From positions 1,674,001-1,738,000 of the forward strand of contig NC_064652.1 of assembly GCF_001723175.1 (NCBI RefSeq): DNA of 64,000 bases. The letters run 5' to 3'. The DNA comes from Penicillium oxalicum. Lineage: Eukaryota; Ascomycota; Eurotiomycetes; Eurotiales; Aspergillaceae. The notes below the pieces were generated by a model. It was not told where the DNA came from, did no database searches, and saw nothing but the letters and a program-made list of their open reading frames with translations. Position numbers and translations under genes: made by a program. This document shows, piece by piece, positions 55,101 to 64,000 of the stretch. Position 1 is the stretch's first letter; each line of letters opens with the position of its first letter.

Positions 55101-56760
55101 ACTGGTTGTTGAAAGTCCAGAAACACTTTCGTTTCTGCATCCACGGATTCACGGGAGCTGGACCAGGTCCGACAGGTATTCAAAAGGGCCACAGAAATAA
55201 GATTCTGGGCGAAGAGTGGGCATTGATCGAGTACAGTCGAGAGACGACGATTGGGTCTATGGTTCTACGGTATAGTGAGTATACTGTCCTACGATGAAGT
55301 AGCAGAAGAATCTACAATAATGTACAGTACACATCAATATGTATACAAGTGTATTCGGGCTGTGGCTTCCATCGATCACTTAGCAGGCGCTATTGTTGAT
55401 CGACCGTCCACGCTTACCCTATTCACATGCATGTGGTGTTGACTGGACTAGAGCAATAACATCCTGCAAACCTCATTTCATTCGAGACACAGCAAGATTG
55501 AATTCAATGCTTTACCTCGATCAGCAGAATTAAGTTCTCGGGGACCCAGAATGACCAAAAGGCTTGCAAATTCGGGATTGAGCACCGGTCAGACTAAGAG
55601 AAGCTGCACCCCCTTTCCAAAATGAGATAGAGATCAACCTCTCAGTCATATTAATCCTTCTGGTCGATGGACACGATGCACGTTGGTCCGTTTATCCACA
55701 AGGGACCATGTTGAAGTCTCCTCTCTCGCCATCAAATGGACTTGGGAGAAGCCCCCCATATGTCGTTGAGCACTGCGCGTTCCAGACAACGACAATAATA
55801 AAATCTGGCCCATCTAGCTCATATACTCCTACGACATGCCAACAAGAAGCCGTTGGAAATAACTGGAAAAATTACATAAAGCATCACTGTCCCTCTATCC
55901 CCATCGCTGCTCAGGAGTTCTCGTACTGCATCTGCAAGACAGCTTCTTTCTGCAGGTACCGCAACTACAGTACATTCTACCTTATGCAAGAGACAGATCT
56001 CATTTAGAGCGAGGCTCTGTGCGCTCAAGCCCCTTTCAGGCCCCTTTCATCGCTGACATATGACACATATGCAGCCAGCATGGCCAAACTTCAATGATCG
56101 ACAGGAGCTCGAATTTGATTTAAAAAATCGGCTGTGAACTTTGAAGCTTGATGGATCTTGTCTGGCCGTTGGGATGCGGGCTCTGCCGAGTGACAGATCT
56201 CTTGTTCGAAGTGACATGGTGCGGCGCACTCCACCGATGATTTGTTTTCATGCTGCGCGGACCTTTTGATAGACAACGGTGGCTCTCTGTTTTTGTTTAT
56301 TTGATCTTGATTCGACCCTTTTTTTTTCTTACTGAAAGTTGATTTACACCATGGTCAATATGGCACTTGGTAGAGTATAGAATCAGTCTGGGGCATAGAC
56401 AAGGGAGTGTAATATCGCCGTTATATTTTTGTTTTGTAAGAGTCTATTCAAACAGGAGGTCTGATAAAGAAGGCGACTGGCACGCAACGTTAATGGCGAT
56501 GCAACACCTATTGCGATCCGTTTTGTGCTCCCCAATCAGATTCGATCTGGTGTACGAGAGCCATCCCATTTCTCAGTTACGGTGCATGGAAGCAAAAGTG
56601 CCATTTGAAAGTCCACATGTCACACATGAATTGTTGAAGAAAAAAAGAAAGGCTTTTGCTCTCAGGTGGCTCATTTATTGTATAAAATTGACATTTGACA
56701 ATGTTGCAATGCCAGAGCAATCTCCCCCAGCTCTTCGGTACTAGGTCGACGTTCACCCCA
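52162..56760. other. 4.6-kb stretch with no gene supported
   Basis: The left 200 bp is the promoter and leader of the GPI-protein gene. Beyond that all frames are short and overlapping. A run of 15 G residues is at 53801-53815. No tRNA, transposon ends or long repeats were noticed. It is the largest gene-free interval of the window. Confidence 0.45.
53801..53815. repeat. Poly-G homopolymer (15 nt)
   Basis: Fifteen consecutive G residues followed by a T/C-rich stretch, in the gene-free interval. Confidence 0.9.
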
Positions 56761-57399
56761 TCACTTCTTCGACACCATATCATCTCCCCGAACCCATTCT
56801 GCAAATTCCCTTCGCTTCGCCTGTCATGGAGAAGAGACGATTAGCATGGACATCGAAAAAGAAAACTATTGAAAATTAAAGGAAAGAAGTCGAAATGCCG
56901 AGTTAAAAAAAACAAAACAAAAACCATCATGAAGAATGCTCTTCGGGCCAGCTCTCGACAACTGAAACGCCATTGGATCCCTACACACTCAACCGCAACG
57001 ACCTGCTTACCCGAATATCCCAGAACCCATGACGCTGCTCGAGACCCAGGTACGGATTGCGCACACCGCCCTCCTTCTCAATCTCGCCTGCCCAGTCACG
57101 CCAGCTGATCGGCTTCAATTTTTCCGCACCCAGAACCAGTCCGATAGAGACGATCACAACGGCAACGAAGACTTCCGCGACAATGTCCCGGGGGAGGGCA
57201 GTCGACGAGGTCAGCCTCGTGTTGCTGAAGAGCACGGTGTGTTCGTGAGCGGAGTAGCCTCTGCAAAAGAAAATTGTTAGTAGGCCGAGTCAAGCTCCAG
57301 TGGTCTTGGGATCGTCTTTTCCTGGACATTGAGTTCGACGTACGCGTGGATCAGCAGGACCATTCCAAAAAACGTGACCAGGCGTGAAAGGAAGCTCAT
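56761..57399 (-). CDS. emc5: ER membrane protein complex subunit EMC5, 3 exons
   Basis: Predicted protein of 121 residues, assembled from small exons 57399-57344, 57260-57011 and 56820-56761 (366 nt). EMC5 (also called MMGT1, membrane magnesium transporter) is a two-TM core subunit of the ER insertase that inserts tail-anchored and multi-pass proteins. The first TM is LSRLVTFFGMVLLIHAGYSA, followed by the lumenal HEHTVLFS segment and a second TM (IVAEVFVAVVIVSIGLVLGA). The conserved cytosolic EKLKPISWRDWAGEIEKEGG, NPYLGLEQRHGFWDIR and AKRREFAEWVRG come next. Each piece matches the family in order, and the last 20 codons, in a separate exon, complete the conserved end. Such short exons are easily missed by automatic annotation. 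Confidence 0.92.
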
Positions 57400-58916
57400 T
57401 ATGGTGATGTGGTCGGTCACTTTGCGGGGGTGAATCAAAGGGGTCGTGGACGTGGTGGCTATGGATGAAGGTGGTGTAGTATTCAGTTTGGTGATTCAAT
57501 GAAGCCTCGTTGCTACCCAGTAGATTGGCGTGGCTGTCATGCGCCGACAGCGAGGATGGAAGGTCGGAGCTTGTCTTCGACAAGTGTATTCGAATGTCGG
57601 ATGCAGGACTGGATCGGGGGCCGCAGAGAGCTCCCGACCACCGGACTCTGGATCTAACGTTCTGATTACCTAACCATCCTCGTCCCGTTCACCCACGGCC
57701 CGCCATCTGCTCATTGATCACTTACAGCCGTAGCTATCTCAACATCTTCAGCCCCAGCGTCTGGTGCAATAACATTGGTTTGTGAGCCAGGGTGTATTTC
57801 GTTTCCGAGTTAGATCGGATCAATTTGACGGGAAGGTGCTGTTAGAGCACTTCATAAATTACTATCTTATATTGGTCAAGATAAATCCGGATGTCCACCA
57901 TCCACATAAGAGGGTGTGTATTGCTTCTTGGTACCTAGAAAAGAAATAGATCCTCCTCTATGAATTTCGAAGACAGGAGATCCATTCTCGACAGAAGCTG
58001 GGTGCAGGCAAAGTAGTATTTAACCATCATCTTACGGGGGATGGAGTTGTACAAGAACGAGACAGCTGGATCCATGGCCAGTTTTGTTTAGATTCCTCAC
58101 GCATCATCACGCCTAGGTATCCCTTTTATAGAGGGGAGATGAACTTCTTGACCAATATCTTTGACTCAGGACTAATGACCCGCCGAAAGAAATGAGTTGG
58201 ACCTGGACCCCCTCGGGTCAAGCTTCCTGGAAGCTGCGTCGCATGACGCATGCTGAGCTCGAAATGAACTTTTCGTGTTCTATCAAACACGATTCATACT
58301 CTCTCCTACCTTTGTTTTGAGCAAACAGACCTCTACCTTATGTTTTTCTGTTGCTTTCTCCCCGAGTACAGTAGATCGGCAAATTGATTTTCAATTCGCC
58401 TATTCGAAAGGAAATGCTCCCGGGCGACGAAGACTGGCTACCGCGTCTGCATGCACAGGCAAACGTACCGACCAAAAGATCTCGCTCTCACTTGTGCCCG
58501 CAACACATCCTGTGTAGATGAGGTAGAAGCGGGTATACAAATTTCAATTGACAATCGTACCCAGAGCCCTGGCATGTACCACACAAGAAGCGCATACCCC
58601 GCGGTCGAAGCTCGGCGCCATCGACCTACCCCGCTATCGCCACGCTGCAATCCTCCCGCATACGACTGATAGGGGCGAAGCGATAAAATGGCACCGCAAA
58701 AGTCAATTCGGAGGTCCAGACATCTCAACAGTACGTAAGATCCATTTTACTTATGCAGGAGTAGGAAAGAGTATGGTCGTGAAAATTTTTGCAATTTTTT
58801 TTCATCAGACCAGTCGTGACAAGACTGGATTCTAGGTTCGTAATTGTTGGGGGTTTCCTAACACATCAAATATTCCATCATCACACCATTTGCCACATTT
58901 GCAAAATGGACGTCAT
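57400..58916. other. Intergenic; no gene supported
   Basis: Upstream region of EMC5 and 3' flank of eEF1B-alpha. Short frames only, none recognised. Confidence 0.5.
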
Positions 58917-59994
58917 TTACAGCTTCTGCATGGCAGCGATGTCGGTGGACTGGACGTGGTCCTCATCCTCCTCAATCTGGGCCTGGAGAGCATCGGTGGA
59001 GACCTTCTCGTCCTCGACGACCAGGTTGATCTGCAGCTTCTTGATACCGAACCCAACAGCAACCAGCTTGGAGGCACCCCACACAAGGCCGTCCATCTCG
59101 ATGGCACGGACGTTCTCCTCCATCTGCTTGAGGTCGGTCTCGTCGTCTATATTTTGTGGTTAGTATACGAGGTCACTTCCACGCAGACAAGATCAAGAAT
59201 CACTCACCCCAGGGCTTGACCTCCAGGGTCACCAGGGACTTGGCAGCGGGCTTGGGACCCTTGGCGGCCTTCTTGGCCTTGTACTCCTCGAGGCGCTTGT
59301 TGCGCTCAGCAACAGCCTCGGGGTCCTCCTCCTCAGAGTCGGAGCCGAAGAGGTCCTCCTCCTCGTCCTCCTCGGGCTTGTCCTTGGGGTTGACGGGCAA
59401 CTCAGTGGACTCGGGACCGTAGGCAGTGAAGGCCTTGGAGGAGTCACCGGGGAGGGTGGAGAACTCGCTCTCGTAAGAGGCGATGTGCTTGTACCAGCGG
59501 GCAACGTGGGGGTACTTCTCGGCGTCGGGGGCGGCGCTGAAGGCCTTGAAGGTCACAACATCGGCCTGGCTGGGAGCATCACTATTGAAAGGGGTCAGAG
59601 TCGACAGTCCTTGGCAGTAAAAAACGTTTAAACCACGGATAAAAGGATTTTCAAAATCAGAGACGCGATTGCTCGCAATTGGATTGAGTCATGCAGCGGG
59701 GTCTTAATCCGCCTCTTAAACACGGACCAATTTTCTCTCATCATAGAATATTGTATTCCTTGCGCATAGTAATGATCACATATGTTGTGGACACACATGG
59801 AAAGACAACACAGCGAAGGGACCAAAAGGACAGGGATAGACTTTGACCAGGATGACTTACCCAACGATGTAGCTGCGGGTGGCCAGGAAGTTGTTGGCCA
59901 CTGAGGCAACAGTCAGTCCACGAGCTCAGGAAGTTATGGCGAGGGAGCGCCTACGAGTCAGGCCAGCATCAGAGACGAAGTCAGTGAAACCCAT
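58917..59994 (-). CDS. efb1: Translation elongation factor eEF1B-alpha (EF-1 beta), 4 exons
   Basis: Predicted protein of 227 residues that recharges eEF1A with GTP. Exons are 59994-59955, 59900-59861, 59581-59208 and 59146-58917 (684 nt). The N-terminal GST-C-like part contains [14 protein letters not shown] and [18 protein letters not shown]. An acidic linker ([20 protein letters not shown]) contains the LFGSDSEEE casein-kinase-2 site typical of the family. The C-terminal exchange domain runs from [20 protein letters not shown] through [20 protein letters not shown] to [16 protein letters not shown] and ends IAAMQKL. Codon use is strongly biased to C/G-ending codons (GAG, AAG, GTC), as in highly expressed fungal genes. 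Two 40-nt exons at the 5' end are usual for this gene in Aspergillus-like fungi. It diverges from HSP78 over 338 bp. Confidence 0.96.
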
Positions 59995-60332
59995 TGTGAA
60001 TGTGGTATAGGGATGTTTTGGGGGAGGAAAGTGAAGTGGTTGGTAGGAGAAGAAAAGGGGAAAGAGGAAGGAGATTTTAAAGTGGGAGAGCGAGGGGTAA
60101 AAGGGAATTTTTTTTTCCCGTCTGAATTGGGCGCCAGCTTCCCACGTGACCTGAGTGGTGACGGAGCTTGGTCCAGTCGCCGGGGAGCTGCCGTTGCTGA
60201 AGAGCCACTGAGCGTCATGGCGGTGGAGCTTTCGAGAAGCATCGCGACCAGCCCGCCATTGCAGATATATAAAGTGGGATGATTCTCACCGGACACAACC
60301 TAAAAATCCTGTCGAAATCGCATGCTTTCAAT
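59995..60332. promoter_or_regulatory. Divergent promoter of eEF1B-alpha and HSP78
   Basis: A 338-bp region serves both genes. Stress-response-like AGGGG motifs are at 60056-60060 and 60093-60097, and a heat-shock-element candidate plus TATA sequence lies nearer HSP78 (listed separately). The left half is purine-rich on the plus strand, which is CT-rich on the eEF1B leader strand. Confidence 0.6.
60226..60273 (+). promoter_or_regulatory. Heat-shock element and TATA box of HSP78
   Basis: GAGctTTCgaGAA at 60226-60238 is three alternating heat-shock-factor units (nGAAnnTTCnnGAAn) with one mismatch in the first. TATATAAA follows at 60266-60273, 60 bp before the ATG at 60333. The position and order suit a heat-induced chaperone gene. 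Confidence 0.55.
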
Positions 60333-62726
60333 ATGGCGACTAGACTCGCTCTCAGATCGCAAGCTCGGCTGCTGCGCGCATCAAGCTTGACCACACCTTT
60401 GCGACAACCTACATTGATACCACGTCCGTCATCACTGTCGCGAATTCTCCCGTCCCTTCTGACGCCTACTTCAAGAGCCGCTGGAGGCTTCCTGACTCGG
60501 AGCTATGCCAGCGGCCGTCCTCATCCTCCGGGTGGGACACACCGTATGAATATGAGTCCAGAGGCAGAGAAGCCAGCGCTCGAACAGTATGGCGTAGACT
60601 TGACCGAGAAAGCCAAAGCAGGAAAGCTCGATCCTGTTATTGGAAGGGACTCAGAGATTCACCGCACCATTCAAGTGTTATCGCGACGGACCAAGAACAA
60701 TCCTGTTTTGATCGGTGCAGCTGGTACTGGCAAGACAGCTGTGTTGGAGGGGCTGGCTCAGCGCATCGTGCAAGGCGATGTCCCTGAAAGTATAAAGAAC
60801 AAGCGCGTGGTCAGTTTGGACCTGGGCTCCTTGATTGCTGGTGCCAAATTTCGCGGTGACTTTGAGGAGCGCTTGAAGTCTGTCCTGAAGGAAGTCGAAG
60901 ACGCTGAAGGCAAAGTGATTCTCTTCATCGATGAACTCCATACTTTGCTTGGGCTTGGCAAGGCCGAAGGTAGTATTGACGCGAGCAACTTATTGAAACC
61001 CGCCTTGTCGCGCGGCCAATTACAATGCTGCGGCGCGACAACACTCAATGAGTACCGTCTGATCGAAAAAGACGTCGCACTTGCTCGCCGATTCCAGCCT
61101 ATCCTCGTCGAGGAGCCGTCCGTTGCCTCCACTATCTCTATCCTTCGTGGTATTAAAAACAAATATGAGGTTCACCACGGTGTCCGAATCACTGACGGAG
61201 CCTTGGTCGCCGCTGCAACATACAGCAACCGATATATTCAATCACGTCAGCTCCCCGACAAGGCAATTGACCTGGTTGATGAAGCCGCATCAGCTCTCCG
61301 TCTGCAACAGGAATCCAAGCCTGACGCTATTCGTGAACTCGAACGGGATATTACTACGATTCAAATTGAGCTCGAATCACTTCGGAAAGAAACCGACGTC
61401 AGCAGTCGCGAGCGCAGAGACAAGCTTCAGGAAGATTTGAAATTGAAGCAGGAGCAAGTAGGCAAGTTGAACGAAGTCTGGGAGAAGGAGAAGGCGGAGA
61501 TCGACACCCTCAAACAAACGAAGGAGGACCTCGAACGTGCTAGATTTGAACTTGAACAAGCACAGCGGGAAGGAAACTTTGCCAAGGCTGGAGAGCTGCG
61601 ATACTCAACCATCCCCGGCTTGGAGGCTAAATTGCCCAAGGAAGGGTCAGAGCTGGAAGCTGAAAAGCAAAGCTTGATCCACGACTCCGTGACTGCTGAT
61701 GACATTGCCAATGTCGTATCGCGCACAACGGGCATTCCCGTGAACAGGTTGATGGCTGGAGAAGTCGAAAAACTTATTCACATGGAAGATACCCTACGCC
61801 AATCAGTTCGTGGGCAGGATGAAGCACTCGCCGCAGTTGCTAATGCAGTTCGTATGCAAAGAGCAGGGCTGAGCGGCGAGAACCGGCCGCTTGCTTCGTT
61901 TATGTTCCTCGGGCCTACGGGTGTTGGCAAGACAGAGCTGTGCAAGAAAATGGCCGAGTTCCTCTTTTCGACCGAAACTGCCGTTGTCCGATTCGACATG
62001 AGCGAGTTCCAGGAGAAGCACACTGTTAGCCGCCTCATTGGGTCACCCGCTGGCTATGTCGGTTACGATGACGCTGGTCAACTCACCGAGGCAGTCAGAC
62101 GTAAACCATATGCTGTTCTTCTCTTCGACGAGTTTGAGAAGGCTCATCGTGATATCTCGGCCCTCTTGCTGCAGGTGCTGGACGAAGGCTATCTCACTGA
62201 CGCTCAGGGTCACAAAGTCGACTTCCGGAATACACTGATTGTTCTGACTTCGAATCTTGGTGCTGATATTCTGGTCGGGGCCGACCCGTTGCACTCATAC
62301 AAGGAAACCGACAGCCCCGAGGTCCCCTCAGAGATCAAGTCTGCTGTGATGGACGTTGTCCAGGCAGCTTACCCTCCAGAATTCTTGAACCGCATTGATG
62401 AATTCATTATCTTCAAGCGGCTTTCCAAAGACGCCCTCAGAGATATTGTTGACATTAGGCTCAAAGAGCTTCAAGCACGCCTGGACAGTCGACGGCTAAC
62501 ATTGCGTGTCGACGAAGAGGTCAAAGACTGGCTGTGTGAGAGAGGCTATGATCCCAAATTTGGAGCTCGGCCCCTCAATCGGCTGATTGCCAAGGAAATT
62601 GGCAACCGGCTTGCCGACAAGATCATCCGGGGAGAGGTTACGTCTGCGCAGGTTGCTCATGTGTCTTTGAACGAAGACAAATCCGGATTGGTAGTCACTG
62701 CGGAAGGGAAGCCGGAAGAAAAATGA
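60333..62726 (+). CDS. hsp78: Mitochondrial ClpB-type disaggregase HSP78
   Basis: Intronless frame of 797 residues, a mitochondrial-matrix AAA+ chaperone that works with mtHsp70 to dissolve aggregates. The N-terminus ([20 protein letters not shown]) is rich in Arg, Ser and Leu without acids, a clear mitochondrial presequence that ends near SYASGRP. The ClpB N-domain is missing, as in all Hsp78 proteins. NBD1 has Walker [11 protein letters not shown] (about residue 128) and Walker [14 protein letters not shown]. The M-domain coiled coil is at about 345-460. NBD2 starts after [15 protein letters not shown] and has Walker [15 protein letters not shown] (about 525), Walker [14 protein letters not shown] and the sensor-2 GARPLNRLI. 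All ATPase motifs are intact. The start at 60333 was chosen over an upstream in-frame non-ATG extension. Confidence 0.96.
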   Translation: MATRLALRSQARLLRASSLTTPLRQPTLIPRPSSLSRILPSLLTPTSRAAGGFLTRSYASGRPHPPGGTHRMNMSPEAEKPALEQYGVDLTEKAKAGKLDPVIGRDSEIHRTIQVLSRRTKNNPVLIGAAGTGKTAVLEGLAQRIVQGDVPESIKNKRVVSLDLGSLIAGAKFRGDFEERLKSVLKEVEDAEGKVILFIDELHTLLGLGKAEGSIDASNLLKPALSRGQLQCCGATTLNEYRLIEKDVALARRFQPILVEEPSVASTISILRGIKNKYEVHHGVRITDGALVAAATYSNRYIQSRQLPDKAIDLVDEAASALRLQQESKPDAIRELERDITTIQIELESLRKETDVSSRERRDKLQEDLKLKQEQVGKLNEVWEKEKAEIDTLKQTKEDLERARFELEQAQREGNFAKAGELRYSTIPGLEAKLPKEGSELEAEKQSLIHDSVTADDIANVVSRTTGIPVNRLMAGEVEKLIHMEDTLRQSVRGQDEALAAVANAVRMQRAGLSGENRPLASFMFLGPTGVGKTELCKKMAEFLFSTETAVVRFDMSEFQEKHTVSRLIGSPAGYVGYDDAGQLTEAVRRKPYAVLLFDEFEKAHRDISALLLQVLDEGYLTDAQGHKVDFRNTLIVLTSNLGADILVGADPLHSYKETDSPEVPSEIKSAVMDVVQAAYPPEFLNRIDEFIIFKRLSKDALRDIVDIRLKELQARLDSRRLTLRVDEEVKDWLCERGYDPKFGARPLNRLIAKEIGNRLADKIIRGEVTSAQVAHVSLNEDKSGLVVTAEGKPEEK

Positions 62727-63331
62727 GCGATTCAGAGATTGCGTTTCGATGTTTTACGGTGCATGTGAGTCTGGAGTTGAGGAGTTCTCTTTTTTGTACT
62801 GACGACCCGGTGTTCTGGAATACTTCCATAATCATGTACCCATACTATGTCTTCTTCATGTCTTGTATATTATTACCTCTGAAAGTTTCCGTGCGCATTT
62901 TATTATTCGGTTTCTCGTTTCTGTGTGTATGCGTACTAAATTATTCAGATATTCTTCTATGGATCAGATTGTAGCAGGTTTCCTCAATGCTTTGTCCACA
63001 GAGTGCTATTATGCATGGCAGTATAAAAATGTAGATGAGCTTCGATGTAACACAGTTCTAATCTTTCTTAGGGTGCAAAGCATGAGTAGAGGTGAGCTAC
63101 AAGACGAATGCTACAGTAAATATTTAGAAAAGAAATGTGACGCTGAGTTAGTGGACAAGAATCAGCAGTGGAAAGCCGCTCGATGGAAGTTAAAGTTCTG
63201 AAAAATGAAAGATCTTATACTAGGAGTAATTTACAACAATACATCCAGATCCCGTGAACGATGAGAATCAAGAACGTGACTGGCCAGAATTCTACTCTTC
63301 TGACTCCGCCCCAGTTCAAAGACGATGCCAT
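62727..63331. other. Intergenic between HSP78 and MSH5; no gene supported
   Basis: T-rich 3' flank of HSP78 followed by the presumed promoter of MSH5. A frame of about 110 codons at 62863-63201 has no family features. Confidence 0.5.
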
Positions 63332-64000
63332 ATGCCAGAGTCCATAGACCGCTGGAAAAAGATGCGCTCTTCTCAAAACAGAATCCGCCGGTCTGCTGCG
63401 CTGCAAAGCTCGTCACTCAATTCAGATCATGTGAGGCCAGAATCTCACAGCAGAAGCCGACGGACAAATCACATCCCCCAAAGTCAAAGGAGCTCATCCC
63501 AAGCTCAAGTTCTGCGAGACTCAAGACAGGCACGACCGGCTTCTTCTGGGGCAAATCCTCTAGACGTGCCAGACCGAGATGATCTGGTCGACGAAGAGTT
63601 GGGCCATGTGATTGTCGCAGTTGACATAAAAGACCAAGGGACTGTAGGATGCGCTTATTATGTTGCTGAAAACGAAACACTTTTTCTGCTTGGCGATGGC
63701 CGTTTTGGAGGAATGGACGCTATCGATACCTGTCAGTCCCCTCAGATGATGCTTCTATTGCAATGAAATGGCTGACTCTCTCCACAGTACTTCATCAGAT
63801 TCAACCTACAATTGTCCTGAAAACACCTCGACTTGAAATTGTCTCAGCTCAAGGACGAGAACAGAGCCTAGCACAAGACAATGGTAGGTCAGTGTATGCT
63901 GATATAGTTGAGCAGCCTAAACTGAGGATAGCTTCTAGAATCATCTGCCTACCTCCCATACAAAGTAGAAACCCGGTCGGCGCAAGAATTCAACCACTCC
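63332..64000 (+). CDS. msh5: MutS homologue MSH5, 5' part (runs off the window)
   Basis: The N-terminal part of the meiosis-specific MutS protein that, with MSH4, stabilises recombination intermediates and promotes crossovers. Exons seen are 63332-63731, 63788-63883 and 63939 to the window edge. The first about 85 residues are Ser/Arg-rich and disordered. The MutS connector-like region then begins with HVIVAVDIKDQGTVGCAYYV, ENETLFLLGDGRFGGMDAID, LLHQIQPTIVLKTPRLEIV and SSAYLPYKVETRSAQEFN, in the order found in fungal MSH5. The ATPase domain is outside the window. In exon 3 the AG at 63937-63938 was used; the nearer AG before CTTCTAG gives the wrong frame. The first in-frame ATG is at 63332. 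Confidence 0.85.

Noticed and set aside
62863..63201. A 112-codon plus-strand frame between HSP78 and MSH5.
   Set aside because: It lies in T-rich 3' flanking sequence, has no recognisable domain and is not needed for either neighbouring gene.
1..64000. CRISPR arrays, rRNA genes, complete transposons, secondary-metabolite clusters.
   Set aside because: No regularly spaced repeats, ribosomal sequence, transposase or reverse transcriptase, or backbone synthase was seen on either strand.

Overview
The window is from a filamentous ascomycete nuclear genome, most probably an Aspergillus/Penicillium-type (Eurotiales) fungus. The evidence is GC content near 50 percent, many short spliceosomal introns (about 55-140 nt with GTRNGY donors and CTRAY-YAG acceptors), pyrimidine-rich leaders, and the protein set itself: fungal sugar porters, a Ser/Thr-rich GPI wall protein, a Bgl2/Bgt1-type GH17 enzyme, SSD1, GLE1, EMP24, HSP78 and a BRE4-like transporter. 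Gene models were built by hand from reading frames and splice signals. In every complete spliced model the exon lengths add up to an open frame, with one exception: a frameshifted transporter.

Left third (1-25,200). A nine-exon MFS sugar porter (1476-3735, +) follows a cluster of CreA-like motifs. An HNH-nuclease gene (5694-6751, +) sits between a tRNA-Val(AAC) gene (4947-5020, -) and an inverted 55-nt piece of a second tRNA-Val (7205-7259, +). Next come a divergent 14-3-3 protein (10134-11231, +), a BRE4-like/aromatic-acid-exporter-type membrane protein (12132-15734, -) with a 39-unit dinucleotide repeat inside an intron, a membrane-anchored RlpA-like double-psi beta-barrel protein (16662-17448, +), a quinate/sugar-permease gene broken by one missing base (18699-20456, -), a small secreted protein (22556-23068, +) and the p24 cargo receptor EMP24 (24216-25177, -).

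Middle (25,200-47,300). An intronless 2207-residue coiled-coil protein of unknown function (26243-32866, -), a secreted GH17 beta-1,3-glucan enzyme (35610-36762, -), the mRNA-export factor GLE1 (38134-39774, -), and the translational repressor SSD1 (42942-47275, +). SSD1 has a long pyrimidine-rich upstream region, two in-frame 3' splice sites and a 40-nt terminal exon.

Right third (47,300-64,000). A UBE2S-type ubiquitin-conjugating enzyme with a VRRL C-terminus (48880-50421, -) and an upstream small ORF, a GPI-anchored wall protein (51520-52161, -), a 4.6-kb stretch with no gene I can support, the ER membrane complex subunit EMC5 (56761-57399, -), eEF1B-alpha (58917-59994, -) and mitochondrial HSP78 (60333-62726, +) firing divergently from a 338-bp region with a heat-shock-element candidate, and the 5' end of the meiotic MutS homologue MSH5 (63332 to the window edge, +).

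Most genes are ordinary core fungal functions (secretion, nuclear export, translation, protein quality control, cell wall, ubiquitin) with accessory genes between them. The least ordinary locus is the HNH gene bounded by inverted tRNA-Val sequence. No CRISPR array, rRNA gene, intact transposon or recognisable secondary-metabolite cluster was seen.
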